Notes: generated by a model from the letters alone, not told the origin. 64,000 nt of DNA from Clostridium sp. Marseille-P299 (GCF_900078195.1 NZ_FJVE01000007.1:2356001-2420000), one strand, 5' to 3'. Positions 43,507 through 52,824 are shown, counted from the stretch's first letter. Program-made: numbers and translations.

Positions 43507-44982
43507 TTATATTAGTTGTTTCATAATTCTTTTTACAATTTCATCTACTAAATCTGAGCTTGTTCCACTAGAACAACAATTACCATTTGCTCCAATTTGA
43601 TTCTGTGCAACTTTTCTTATATCATCTAATTCTTTCACTCCATAGGCTACTCTTTTCACATTAAGTAAATCCATAGGGCCAATGTTATTTGATGAGGAAC
43701 TTCCACCGACTGCACCACAACCAAGGGTTAGCGCAGGGAAAAGATTTGTAGTAGCACCAACACCACCTAAAGAACCTGGGGTGTTAATAAGAATTCTAGA
43801 TGCTGGAACATGGAGTGCGAAACGTTTTACTAATTCTTCATTTGCACTATGCATTGTAAACGTATGTCCCATTCCTTCGTGAAACAAGATTTCTCTTACC
43901 TTATCCATAATTTCATCTACTGAATTTTCAACGTAAAAAGCAAGGATTGGGCATAATTTTTCTCTTGAATATGGTGCATCATCACCAACTCTATTTTCTC
44001 TAGCAATAATTACTCTTGCACTAGATGGTACCGATAATCCAGCTAATTTACTAATATGAGCAACTGACTTACCAACGATTGCTGGATTCATTGTTCCATT
44101 TGCACGAAGTATGAATTTCGCTAGTTTTTCTGACTCATCCCCATTTAAGAAATGAGCTCCCTGTGCTTTAAATTCTTCTACAACTACTTGTTCCATGCAA
44201 CGTTCTACTATGACAGACTGTTCCGATGCGCAAATCGTACCATTATCAAAAGTTTTTGAATCCATAATTCGCTTTACTGCCATTTTTACATCTGCTGTTT
44301 TATCAATAAAGGCTGGACCATTACCAGCACCAACACCGATGGCTGGAGTTCCTGATGAATACGCTGCTTTTACCATCGCATATCCACCAGTTGCAAGAAT
44401 TAAGTTGGTGTTATCACTCTTCATTAATTCGTTGGTTGCTTGTAATGTTGGTATTGTAATCGTAGAAATAGCTCCCTTTGGACAACCAGCGGCTTCTGCT
44501 GCTTCACTTATAATCTTCACGGTCTCTAAGATACAACTTTTTGCTCCTGGATGTGGTGAAAATACAATGCTGTTTCCTGCCTTGATGGAAATGATAGCTT
44601 TATACATAACTGTCGATGTAGGGTTTGTTGAAGGAATAATACCTGCAACTACACCCACTGGAACACCAACTTCAATTATTTTATTTTCTTTATCTTCTTT
44701 TAAAATACCAATTGTTTTTTGATTCTTTATTTCATCATAAATACCCATGGAACCAAAAATATTTTTAATCACTTTGTCCTGCCAGATACCAAATCCAGTT
44801 TCTTCATTTGCCATCTTTGCAAGTTTTTCTGCATGGCGCATTCCTGCTTCTGCCATTGCTTTTACGATACTATCAATTTTTTCTTGACTAAATGTTGAAA
44901 GTATCTTTTGGGCTTCCTTTGCTGTTTTTAAAAGCAAACGGACTTCCTGTATTGATTTTAGGTCTTTATCTACTAGTTCCAT
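43507..44982 (-). CDS. eutE: acetaldehyde dehydrogenase (CoA-acylating) EutE
   Basis: EutE oxidises acetaldehyde to acetyl-CoA with NAD. The 491-residue protein has the catalytic cysteine in FDNGTICASEQSVIVE (Cys251), SPHPGAKSC and GVGAGNGPAFID. It lacks the usual N-terminal targeting peptide. Instead, after a Gly/Cys/Ser linker, it ends in an amphipathic helix (SSDLVDEIVKRIMKQLI), which probably targets it to the shell. It is coupled to the shell genes on both sides. Confidence 0.94.
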   Translation of the reverse strand: MELVDKDLKSIQEVRLLLKTAKEAQKILSTFSQEKIDSIVKAMAEAGMRHAEKLAKMANEETGFGIWQDKVIKNIFGSMGIYDEIKNQKTIGILKEDKENKIIEVGVPVGVVAGIIPSTNPTSTVMYKAIISIKAGNSIVFSPHPGAKSCILETVKIISEAAEAAGCPKGAISTITIPTLQATNELMKSDNTNLILATGGYAMVKAAYSSGTPAIGVGAGNGPAFIDKTADVKMAVKRIMDSKTFDNGTICASEQSVIVERCMEQVVVEEFKAQGAHFLNGDESEKLAKFILRANGTMNPAIVGKSVAHISKLAGLSVPSSARVIIARENRVGDDAPYSREKLCPILAFYVENSVDEIMDKVREILFHEGMGHTFTMHSANEELVKRFALHVPASRILINTPGSLGGVGATTNLFPALTLGCGAVGGSSSSNNIGPMDLLNVKRVAYGVKELDDIRKVAQNQIGANGNCCSSGTSSDLVDEIVKRIMKQLI

Positions 44983-44996
44983 CCAACCTCTCCTTC

Positions 44997-45785
44997 TTAT
45001 CGGTTATTTTGCATGGTTAATATAAGCTCTATTAAATCTTGTTTCTTTGCATTCATATGCTTATTGGTTAATTTGACACCTTTCGTTTGTAAGATGTCTC
45101 TTAATGCATCATTATTTAATCTTTTTAGTTCAGCTTCTGTATATTCTATGGTATCAGTTTTTTGATCTTCTTCTGATTGATTGTTAGTTGTTTGGGTATT
45201 CGTTGTTAGATCGTTATTTATCTGGTTGTTTGCTGTTTGGTTAATGACCTTTGTAGTATCCGTTGTTTGGGTGTTTTCTGTATTACTACCTGTTACTGTA
45301 ACTTTACTTTGGTCAGTATCCTCTTGATGATCAGTGATTACCCCATCGTTCGTTCGATCTTCATAACTTTTGGAATCATCCCTTTTGCTACCCTCAACTT
45401 CACTGTTTTTATCTATTGTATATTCACTTCCAGCATAAGCATTAGCAGAATCTATGTCCTTATTAGAACCGATTGTTTTTCCTGTAGCTTTACCTTTCGG
45501 CTGAAATAATTTCGTACCCTGCATAATAACTTTTCCAACTAGACTATCATCTACACGAGGTATAATGTGCTTTGCCCTTAGTGTTCCCACTCGACTAGCT
45601 GCAGCAGCGCCTGCGTCTACCGCTGCAGTTACTGCACCGACATCACCTGTAATCTCAACGGTTAAAATCCCAGCATCTGCTTTCGCAATGGCAAGCAATT
45701 TCACATTGGCTGCCTTTAGTGCCGCATCTGCTGCTTCCATCGCAGGTGGTAATCCAATAACCTCGATTAACCCTAAAGCTAGCAT
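44997..45785 (-). CDS. BMC shell protein with disordered linker and Rho-N/SAP-like C-terminal domain (EutK analogue)
   Basis: Residues 1-86 are a normal BMC domain (ALGLIEVIGLPPAMEAADAA, TVEITGDVGAVTAAVDAG). Residues about 87-214 are a Thr/Asn/Asp/Gln-rich linker with NNQ and TNTQTTNNQ repeats. Residues about 215-260 form two predicted helices, YTEAELKRLNNDALRDILQT and MNAKKQDLIELILTMQ. These resemble Rho N-terminal, HeH or SAP modules that bind nucleic acid. Salmonella EutK also has a C-terminal nucleic-acid-binding-like domain of another fold, so a similar role is inferred. Confidence 0.85.
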   Translation of the reverse strand: MLALGLIEVIGLPPAMEAADAALKAANVKLLAIAKADAGILTVEITGDVGAVTAAVDAGAAAASRVGTLRAKHIIPRVDDSLVGKVIMQGTKLFQPKGKATGKTIGSNKDIDSANAYAGSEYTIDKNSEVEGSKRDDSKSYEDRTNDGVITDHQEDTDQSKVTVTGSNTENTQTTDTTKVINQTANNQINNDLTTNTQTTNNQSEEDQKTDTIEYTEAELKRLNNDALRDILQTKGVKLTNKHMNAKKQDLIELILTMQNNR

Positions 45786-45786
45786 T

Positions 45787-46443
45787 TTATTGATATTCCT
45801 TTGGTCGATCCGCTACACTTCGAACCGCTTCTGCAAATGCATTGCAGGCAGCATAGCACGCAGACTGGGAACCAGTGAGTAAACCACCGCCAAAGTTTGT
45901 TTCACTTGGTGGACCATAAAACTCACAAAGCTTAACATCCGCAGCTTTCATGGCTGCGTCTAACGCATAGATTGCTTCTAGTGGAGGCGCTATTACATAA
46001 GCAATTGCTTCCCCTTCGTTGATTCCTGCTATTTTCGATAAATAGGAACCTGTTCTAGAAACTGTATGAGCATAATAAACGATGGAATCATCATCATTTG
46101 CACTAATGAAATACGCATCATTTTCCATAAATGTGATACAAGCATTTAATCCACTACGAACTTCTGCAGGACTTGGACCAGCTAAGATACCAATCACTTC
46201 ACCTGCAAGTTTTGTATTTGCATTTGCTGCACCACCATAAAATGATCTAGCATAAACTACTTCAACATCTGCTGCTTTTGTTGCTTCATCCAGTCCTGTG
46301 TAGGTTACATCATCACTGTCAGCAGTAATGATACCAAGACTTTTGTGACGTTCACCTAGTTCAAGTTTCGCTGCTAAATCTGGACTAACATTTGAAATAA
46401 TTCGAACTGCTAAAATATTAGGGTGTAATTTATCATTCTTCAT
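45787..46443 (-). CDS. eutL: shell protein EutL
   Basis: EutL is a tandem-BMC trimer with a gated pore. The 218-residue protein has LHPNILAVRIISNVSPDLA, SLGIITADSDDVTYTGLDEA, RSFYGGAANANTKLAGEVIG and EFYGPPSETNFGGGLLTGSQ. AGGAGG precedes the ATG. The stop is one base from the start of the EutK-like gene. Confidence 0.95.
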   Translation of the reverse strand: MKNDKLHPNILAVRIISNVSPDLAAKLELGERHKSLGIITADSDDVTYTGLDEATKAADVEVVYARSFYGGAANANTKLAGEVIGILAGPSPAEVRSGLNACITFMENDAYFISANDDDSIVYYAHTVSRTGSYLSKIAGINEGEAIAYVIAPPLEAIYALDAAMKAADVKLCEFYGPPSETNFGGGLLTGSQSACYAACNAFAEAVRSVADRPKEYQ

Positions 46444-46484
46444 AAAAACCTCCTTGCATCAAATATTTTTCTTATATCAAACTT

Positions 46485-47384
46485 TTATTTCAGTTCGATA
46501 CCAGATGCCTTTTTATCTAGCATCTTTTTAATTAATTCTGCGGCATGTGCTCCTGCTTCTACCGGAGTTGTACCTCCACGATGAATATTGGAAATAACAG
46601 TTCTCTTAGATTCTGGAACCCCATGTTTTGGTTTATAGCAAATATAAGCAGACATTGATTCTGCGGTAACTAGACCAGGACGTTCACCAACAAGCATACA
46701 AATTACATCTGCATCCGTTGCTTGACCAATATCATCCATTGCACCAACTCTGGCATATTTAATAAAAAGAATTGGAGGTACATTAATCTGATACATGCTA
46801 AGTCCTTGTTTTAAAGCTGGTATCATATCTTCTACATTGGCTTCAATTGCAGAAGAGGATAAACCATCACCAACGATAATTAATACTTTTGGATTTTGAC
46901 CACAAGTCTTTTTAATTACCTCTAGCTCTTCTTTGCCAAATCTTCTTCCAAGGTCTGGTCTTGTTAAATATTCATCTTTATCTTTACAAAGTGTTTTAAC
47001 AAAAACAAAATTGTTTTTCTTAACAAAATCTTCTGAAACATCCGAGAAAACAGCATCTTGTGCTGCGGCATGGTCAGCTCTAACACGTAACATACTCATT
47101 GTTTTATATCGAGCACCTGCTCTACCAACACCAAGTCTTGCTGGTGTTTTACTCTTCATGTGAAGGTATTCTTCTTTATTCTTAGCATGGTCTAGTAAAA
47201 ACCATGATTTTAAATCAATCTTTGTAATATCTGGTAAGCATTCTCCAGATACCACTGTACTTGCATTTGATGAAGTAGTTGTTGGTTTATTGACAGTATT
47301 GGTTGAATGATTACTGCTTACTGCCTGCCCTACCATCTGCTCTACCATTTGCTCTACCATTTTTCTCAAATTTTGTTCATCCAT
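46485..47384 (-). CDS. eutC: ethanolamine ammonia-lyase small subunit
   Basis: EutC is the small subunit of the B12-dependent lyase that splits ethanolamine to acetaldehyde and ammonia. The ATG at 47384 with AAAGGAG eight bases upstream is preferred over 47429. The first 50 residues contain a tandem [12 protein letters not shown] helix and a Ser/Thr/Asn-rich spacer, probably the signal that brings the lyase into the shell. The catalytic part has [40 protein letters not shown] and [20 protein letters not shown]. Confidence 0.95.
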   Translation of the reverse strand: MDEQNLRKMVEQMVEQMVGQAVSSNHSTNTVNKPTTTSSNASTVVSGECLPDITKIDLKSWFLLDHAKNKEEYLHMKSKTPARLGVGRAGARYKTMSMLRVRADHAAAQDAVFSDVSEDFVKKNNFVFVKTLCKDKDEYLTRPDLGRRFGKEELEVIKKTCGQNPKVLIIVGDGLSSSAIEANVEDMIPALKQGLSMYQINVPPILFIKYARVGAMDDIGQATDADVICMLVGERPGLVTAESMSAYICYKPKHGVPESKRTVISNIHRGGTTPVEAGAHAAELIKKMLDKKASGIELK

Positions 47385-47472
47385 ATACCAAGCTCCTTTC
47401 ACAATCTTGAGACTTTGTGTGTAGCACAAATCTCTAGTTGAAAGAATATAATACTTTCAACTTTCCTACTTA

Positions 47473-48837
47473 CTAGAATAAGACGGAAGCGTCACCGGCT
47501 AATTTTGTCAGCTTGCCTTTTTCGTCAATAAATCCCATTTTAAGCATCCATTCATGGAATGGTTTAATGGCGGTTAATCCAAACATTTCACGAAGTGCTG
47601 CTGTTTCATGATAACCAGTGGTCTGGTAATTAAGCATTACGTCATCGCCATGTGGAATACCCATAAAATAATTACAACCAGCAGTTGTAAGGAGTACGGA
47701 AAGATCCTCGATTGTATTTTGGTCCGCTTTCATATGGTTGGTATAACATGCATCGCATCCCATGGAGATTCCAGTTAATTTACCCATAAAATGATCTTCT
47801 AACCCTGCACGATTTACCTGACGACCATCGTATAAATACTCTGGACCAATAAATCCTACAACGGTATTAACAATGAATGGATTATAATGTTTTGCAAATC
47901 CATAGCAACGTGCTTCCATCGTTACTTGATCACAACCATGATGTGCTTCTGAAGATAACTCAGAACCTTGACCTGTTTCAAAATACATAACATTTGGTCC
48001 CTCGGCAGTACCTTCCGATAACGCAAGTTGCCTTGCTTCTTCAATAATAGCTGCATTAAAACCAAAGGCCTCATTTCCTTTTTGTGAACCAGCTATGGAT
48101 TGGAAAATCAAATCAGAAGGAGCGCCTTTTCTAATTGCATCCATCTGAGTCGTTACGTGGGCAAGAACACAGGTCTGTGTTGGTATTTTAAATTTTTGTT
48201 TTATGTCTTCAAAACGTTTTAAGACACGAACAACACTTTCTGTTGAATCATCTACTGGGTTTAGACCAAGTAATGCATCGCCTGCACCAAAGGTTAAGCC
48301 TTCTAATAAAGATGCCATAATACCGTCAGGATCATCCGTTGGATGGTTTGGTTGAAGACGGCAACTTAAAGTACCAGGTTCACCAATAGTAGTATTACAA
48401 TGAGCAGTGACACGAATCTTACTTGCACCATAGATCAAGTCCATATTTGACATTAACTTAGCAACAGCGGCTACCATTTCAGAGGTAATTCCTCTGCTAA
48501 TTCTACGGATGTCAGCGCCTGTTGTATTTTCATCGAGAATCCATTCACGAAATTCTGCGACGGTCCAATTTTTAATCTCATTGTAGATTTTCTCATTCAC
48601 ATCATCTTGAATAATTCTAGTTACTTCGTCAATTTCGTAAGGTACTGCTGGATTATTTCTTAGCTGTTCTAATGTTATATTAGCTAGAACAACCTTAGCA
48701 GCTACTCGTTCTTCCGCCGATTCTGCTGCAAGCCCAGCTAGGGTATCTCCCGATTTTTCCTCATTTGCTTTTGCCATAACATCCATGAGAGATTTAAACT
48801 CATAGGTATGTCCAAACAATAGTGTCTTTAAAATCAT
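47473..48837 (-). CDS. eutB: ethanolamine ammonia-lyase large subunit
   Basis: EutB is the catalytic TIM-barrel subunit. The 454-residue protein has LAGLAAESAEERVAAKVVLA, CNTTIGEPGTLSCRLQPNHP, FETGQGSELSSEAHHGCDQV, MGCDACYTNHMKADQNTIED and FMGIPHGDDVMLNYQTTGYH. The length is normal. GAGAGG precedes the ATG. It depends on EutA for reactivation and EutT for the cofactor, both encoded here. Confidence 0.97.
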   Translation of the reverse strand: MILKTLLFGHTYEFKSLMDVMAKANEEKSGDTLAGLAAESAEERVAAKVVLANITLEQLRNNPAVPYEIDEVTRIIQDDVNEKIYNEIKNWTVAEFREWILDENTTGADIRRISRGITSEMVAAVAKLMSNMDLIYGASKIRVTAHCNTTIGEPGTLSCRLQPNHPTDDPDGIMASLLEGLTFGAGDALLGLNPVDDSTESVVRVLKRFEDIKQKFKIPTQTCVLAHVTTQMDAIRKGAPSDLIFQSIAGSQKGNEAFGFNAAIIEEARQLALSEGTAEGPNVMYFETGQGSELSSEAHHGCDQVTMEARCYGFAKHYNPFIVNTVVGFIGPEYLYDGRQVNRAGLEDHFMGKLTGISMGCDACYTNHMKADQNTIEDLSVLLTTAGCNYFMGIPHGDDVMLNYQTTGYHETAALREMFGLTAIKPFHEWMLKMGFIDEKGKLTKLAGDASVLF

Positions 48838-49058
48838 AATTACCTCTCATTCCTCCGCCCACGGCGGCACAAATTTTAAAGAAAGAAGCCACATTGCGGT
48901 TCTTTTTAGAGAAAAAGTGATTTTTCATAAGAGTAAAAGTTTCATCCTTTTACTTTTCATCCTATCTACGTGTTTTTAATTGTGTTCTTAACGTGTTCAC
49001 AATATTAACTTTACTTTTGTATGTGTACTTGCATTTATAGTATCCAAAATGTACTATT
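48838..49058 (-). other. eutA-eutB spacer with stem-loops
   Basis: AGTAAAAG (48932-48939) pairs with CTTTTACT (48947-48954), and GAAAAA (48911-48916) with TTTTTC (48921-48926). These do not match the paired-hairpin ANTAR target of EutV as I know it. They may tune expression of eutB. Confidence 0.4.
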
Positions 49059-50528
49059 CTATTTATTAAAAACCAAAGTTTTTACTACGACTGGTAAAAC
49101 GCTCCCTTCTGCAACGGGTTTACCAATATCGATATAATCTCCATTTTCAACATGTACACTATCAATGCAGATGACATCCTTTTTATATTCCAACTGCCGA
49201 TACATAGTTTGTCCTAGAACCTTTGCCATATCATGTTCCACTAAAATTATTAGTGGTAACTCACGGTCAATAAGTTCCCTCATCCCACCAAGTAAACCTT
49301 TTGCATAGTCAGAAACCATTGTAAATGACGGTGATTTTTCTCCTTCAAAGGCAATTGCTACACGCTGTAAATCACCTTCTAATTTAAACCAATTCAGTTT
49401 CGTTTTAATTGCTTCTTCCATGGATGTTGCTGACTGCTCTTCTTCTTTTGTAAGTCTTAAAATTGGTAAATTCTTGATTGGAAATGTATCTTTAGTGTAA
49501 GTGATAGTACTGCCACTAACCTCCATGGTATGTGTTCCAGCACCCACTACTGTCGCACGAATCGTTTCTACACTTTTTAATACCGTAAGTTCCTTGCATA
49601 ATGGTGAATTTTTGATTGCCTGTCCTAATAAAATACCTATATCCCCATAAGCAAAATCATCTGAAATGCTTTCCTCACGATATATATAATCTGCAACCCC
49701 TCCTGAAAATGAGATACAACTAATAGGACACTTTTTTTCTATGGTTTCGTGGCAAGTAAATCTTGCAGTATCTTCACCTTCTTTATGGGTGATAAACAAG
49801 GAAAAATCCTCATCTAGCTTACGAAGCCCCACACTTTGCATCAATGCCATAACCATAGCATCTAATATGGGCTGTAAATTTACTCTCGTAGCAACCGTTC
49901 CAATTTGTATGGATAAATGTCTTCGTGCAATGAGCTCCTTCATTTTTTCAGAGAGATAGGTAATTTGTTTGGTAGTTTGATCAATTTTAATTAAACGACC
50001 TCCAACATCCAAACATCCTGTATCTACTACCTCGCCATGTTTAAACACCGCTAGATTACTTGTGCCACCACCAATATCAATATTTACAACGCCAGTGCGT
50101 CTTTCCTTGGAGTAAATATGAGCACCCGCACCTTTTCCAGAGATAATGCTCTCAAGATCTGGTCCAGCTGTTGCAACTACAAAATCTCCTGCAAATCCAC
50201 TTAAAGTATCAAGTACTTCTTTTGCATTTTCTTTTCTTGCAGTTTCACCGGTTATGATAACCGCTCCGGTATCAATATTGGATTTATCTATTCCTGCTTT
50301 TTTATACTCTCCCTCGATGATTTCTCGAACTTTTATTCCATCAATTTCTGTTGGAGAACGAAGTGGTGTAAAATAGATTTCACTTCGATATATAATTTCT
50401 TTATCAACGATTACTACTTTTGGAACAGAAAAGTTGGAGGCGATATTTTCTATGATTAATTTTGAGAAAACTAGCTGTGTTGTGCTAGTTCCAATATCGA
50501 TACCTACACTAAGCAGTTCTTCTCTCAT
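49059..50528 (-). CDS. eutA: ethanolamine ammonia-lyase reactivating factor EutA
   Basis: EutA is an actin/Hsp70-like ATPase that swaps damaged B12 out of the lyase. The 489-residue protein has the phosphate-1 motif SVGIDIGTSTTQLVFS, VVNIDIGGGTSNLAVF and VVGAGTHTMEVSGSTI. GGGAGG precedes the ATG. Confidence 0.94.
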   Translation of the reverse strand: MREELLSVGIDIGTSTTQLVFSKLIIENIASNFSVPKVVIVDKEIIYRSEIYFTPLRSPTEIDGIKVREIIEGEYKKAGIDKSNIDTGAVIITGETARKENAKEVLDTLSGFAGDFVVATAGPDLESIISGKGAGAHIYSKERRTGVVNIDIGGGTSNLAVFKHGEVVDTGCLDVGGRLIKIDQTTKQITYLSEKMKELIARRHLSIQIGTVATRVNLQPILDAMVMALMQSVGLRKLDEDFSLFITHKEGEDTARFTCHETIEKKCPISCISFSGGVADYIYREESISDDFAYGDIGILLGQAIKNSPLCKELTVLKSVETIRATVVGAGTHTMEVSGSTITYTKDTFPIKNLPILRLTKEEEQSATSMEEAIKTKLNWFKLEGDLQRVAIAFEGEKSPSFTMVSDYAKGLLGGMRELIDRELPLIILVEHDMAKVLGQTMYRQLEYKKDVICIDSVHVENGDYIDIGKPVAEGSVLPVVVKTLVFNK

Positions 50529-50708
50529 ATTCCTCCCATCTGTGTTTTTAACACTTCTTATATTTTTCTTAACTTAACAGCGAATTTATGATACTAAAAG
50601 AATGGTTGTCTTTTGTTACATTGTTCTTAGTTCTCCGTCAAGCCATTTATTCTTGTTTTTTCGCTTCTAATTCTTTTGATTCTATTATTTTCGTCTCTAT
50701 AAAATTCA
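50529..50708 (-). other. eutP-eutA spacer
   Basis: A 20-codon frame begins at the eutP stop (TAATG) but has no clear ribosome binding site. TTGACG-N17-TAACAA on the minus strand could be an internal promoter. Support is weak. Confidence 0.3.
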
Positions 50709-51161
50709 TTATTTTTCGTCGATTCGCTCGTGGATATAATGAAATAATTCGTCAATTCCTATGTTGCTAATAGTATCCACATGAAATATCTTTTGTGCTC
50801 CCGCTTCTCGTAATTCTCTCTCAACTCGCGCAATTTCCTCTTCTGATTCTGCCAAAGCTACCTTCGTAACAATTCCGATAATCTCCTTTGCAAATGTCCC
50901 AGCAAATGCAGGTGGAATATAATTATCTTTTACTGTTGGATCCGCTAGGATTGCAATTAATTTTGCATCCACTGCAGACATAATAAGTGCTCGATAAAAA
51001 TTACGATTCTCCATATATTCGCCTGGTGTATCAATGGCATGGTCATATAACTCAACCGCTTGTGTTTTCTTATATTTTATCTCTAATTCATCTAGCTTTT
51101 GGCAGAGTGTAGTCTTTCCACTACCAGTCCTACCCATAAAAATAATTTTACCTGCACCCAT
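50709..51161 (-). CDS. eutP: EutP/PduV-type GTPase
   Basis: This is a small P-loop protein of microcompartment operons, perhaps acting in compartment placement or as an acetate kinase. The 150-residue protein has Walker A FMGRTGSGKTTLCQ (about 8-21), IDTPGEYMENRNFYRAL and ADPTVKDNYIPPAF. The ATG at 51161 has GGGAGG five bases upstream and is preferred to the GTG at 51164. Confidence 0.88.
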   Translation of the reverse strand: MGAGKIIFMGRTGSGKTTLCQKLDELEIKYKKTQAVELYDHAIDTPGEYMENRNFYRALIMSAVDAKLIAILADPTVKDNYIPPAFAGTFAKEIIGIVTKVALAESEEEIARVERELREAGAQKIFHVDTISNIGIDELFHYIHERIDEK

Positions 51162-51173
51162 CACTACCTCCCA

Positions 51174-51518
51174 TTACGTCCTGGTAATCGCAGCAGGTGT
51201 GAATCTAAGCTGATTCGAGAGTACCGATACAACGTCTTTTATTGCAGCCTCTACCGAACTTACGTCTCCAGTAACTACTAATGCGCCACTGAATCTGTCA
51301 ATAAACCCAAGTCGAACATCAGACGCTTTCGTTGCAACATCTGCTGCAATAATGGCACCTTCACTTGGGGTAATTGTCATGATACCAATGGCATTAATAT
51401 TTTCAGTGATTAACCCAAGTTTTTGGTAAATTTCCTCGGTTGGATTTGCTATGATATGAGCAAGTGTGATTTGCTTTCCAGGTACAAATTCCTGTATGAT
51501 TCTTTGTTTTTCATCAAT
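51174..51518 (-). CDS. eutS: shell protein EutS, apparent ATT start
   Basis: This is a circularly permuted BMC shell protein. The frame encodes a full Eut[41 protein letters not shown] and [20 protein letters not shown]. The first ATG in frame, at 51380, would remove 46 residues, including the conserved N-terminus. Upstream, the frame is open to a TGA at about 51531, with no ATG, GTG or TTG. An ATT at 51518 lies ten bases after AGAGG and gives [11 protein letters not shown], which aligns with Salmonella MDKERIIQEF; an ATA at 51524 is the other option. Confidence 0.85.
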   Translation of the reverse strand: MDEKQRIIQEFVPGKQITLAHIIANPTEEIYQKLGLITENINAIGIMTITPSEGAIIAADVATKASDVRLGFIDRFSGALVVTGDVSSVEAAIKDVVSVLSNQLRFTPAAITRT

Positions 51519-51553
51519 TTGTATGATACCTCTTCACCGCCGTTTCTAATGCA

Positions 51554-52684
51554 TTACGAAATTTTATGAATGAGTTCTAAAATATCTGATGTTGTAGCTT
51601 GTCTTGGATTCGTTAAAATACAAGCATCTTTTAGTGCACCTTCTGCAATTGCTTTCTTTTCCTTTTGAATATCGTCGCTAGATACCTTACATTGCGTTAA
51701 TTTCGTTGGCATGTTCATACGACTCATTAATTTTGTAATCTCATTAATAAGATTTTTTACACTAAGCCGTACCGTTGTGCCAGAAACCCCGATCAACTTA
51801 GCAATCTTTGCATATTTCTCAGCGGTCTTGGTATAATCTTTTGGAGTAAATCCAGTAATATTACTGTTAAATTCAATGACATGAGGAAGTAATATTGCAT
51901 TCGTTCTACCATGAGGAATATGAAGTTTTCCTCCAATGTTGTGGGCAATGGCATGATTAATTCCAAGTGAGGCAAGATTAAACGAGATTCCTGCAATTAA
52001 AGACGCATTATGCATCTTTTCTTTTGCTTCCATATCTTCACTACTTTCAAAGGATCGTAAAAGATACTGGAATACAAGTGCAATTGCTTTTTCAGCAAAT
52101 GCATCTGAGAAATCTGTTGCTTTTGTAGAAACATACGCTTCAAGCGCATGGGTTAAGACATCCATACCAGTATCCGCAACGATTGGCGGTGGTACAGATT
52201 TCACTAGATTTGGTTCTAGGATTGCAATATCTGGTATCAATGCATCCGATACAAGTGGGTATTTTATTCCTTTTTCTGTATCAGTGATTACCGCAAAGGA
52301 AGTTACCTCAGAACCAGTTCCACTGGTAGTTGGAATTGCAATAAAATGCATATCATTTAAATTTCCAATTTCTCTAGAAAAATGCATTATCGCCTTTGCT
52401 GCATCAATTGCAGAACCTCCACCAAGTGCTACTACTGCATCTGGCTTATATGCTACAACTTCGCCAACTCCTTTTACCACTAATTCCATTGGCGGGTCTG
52501 GAACGATATCACTAAAAACCTGATAGGATCCTTTCGTTAAATATTTTGTGATCGAATCAATCATCCCAGACTTTACCATAAATGGATCAGTTACGATAAA
52601 AATTTTCTTATTCGCCAGCGTCTCTAAAAATTTTAAAGCTTCCTGGCCAAATACAACTTTTGTTTTCAATTCGAACGTATTCAT
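51554..52684 (-). CDS. eutG: iron-containing alcohol dehydrogenase EutG-like
   Basis: EutG reduces acetaldehyde to ethanol and regenerates NAD in the compartment. The 376-residue protein has the NAD-binding VVALGGGSAIDAAKAIM (about 85-101), IPTTSGTGSEVTSFAV and the metal-site stretches ADTGMDVLTHALEAYVS and NHAIAHNIGGKLHIPHGRTN. It is the first gene of the eut operon. AAGGTGAT precedes the ATG. Confidence 0.92.
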   Translation of the reverse strand: MNTFELKTKVVFGQEALKFLETLANKKIFIVTDPFMVKSGMIDSITKYLTKGSYQVFSDIVPDPPMELVVKGVGEVVAYKPDAVVALGGGSAIDAAKAIMHFSREIGNLNDMHFIAIPTTSGTGSEVTSFAVITDTEKGIKYPLVSDALIPDIAILEPNLVKSVPPPIVADTGMDVLTHALEAYVSTKATDFSDAFAEKAIALVFQYLLRSFESSEDMEAKEKMHNASLIAGISFNLASLGINHAIAHNIGGKLHIPHGRTNAILLPHVIEFNSNITGFTPKDYTKTAEKYAKIAKLIGVSGTTVRLSVKNLINEITKLMSRMNMPTKLTQCKVSSDDIQKEKKAIAEGALKDACILTNPRQATTSDILELIHKIS

Positions 52685-52713
52685 TAGACATCACCTTTTT
52701 CTTGTTCCACAGT

Positions 52714-52757
52714 TACCCAAATATAGTATGTATTTTTATAATAACTATACTTTGGTA
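52714..52757. promoter_or_regulatory. inverted repeat in the eut operon promoter region
   Basis: The arms 52714-52727 and 52744-52757 match at 12 of 14 positions (TACC-AA...TATAGT) around a 16-base AT spacer. It is the only notable structure between the upstream terminator and eutG, so it is a good operator candidate. The -35/-10 elements are not clear. Confidence 0.5.
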
Positions 52758-52785
52758 TTGAAAACTCTTTAAAAATATAAAGAAA

Positions 52786-52818
52786 ATAAAAAAAGACTAG
52801 CCAATCGGCTAGCCTTTT
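52786..52818 (-). terminator. terminator after the hydroxyacid dehydrogenase gene
   Basis: GACTAGCC (52795-52802) pairs with GGCTAGCC (52807-52814), flanked by A-runs, giving TTTTTTT on the minus strand. It isolates the eut operon from the lrg-gntR-dehydrogenase genes. Confidence 0.9.
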
Positions 52819-52824
52819 ACTTGT

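Noticed and set aside
48838..49058. Paired hairpins in the eutA-eutB spacer as EutV ANTAR targets
   Set aside because: Loop sizes and the conserved A and G positions of ANTAR loops do not fit, and no eutVW is present in the window.
50588..50770. Plus-strand open frame across the eutP-eutA spacer
   Set aside because: It overlaps eutP antisense, has no ribosome binding site and has a composition unlike a gene.
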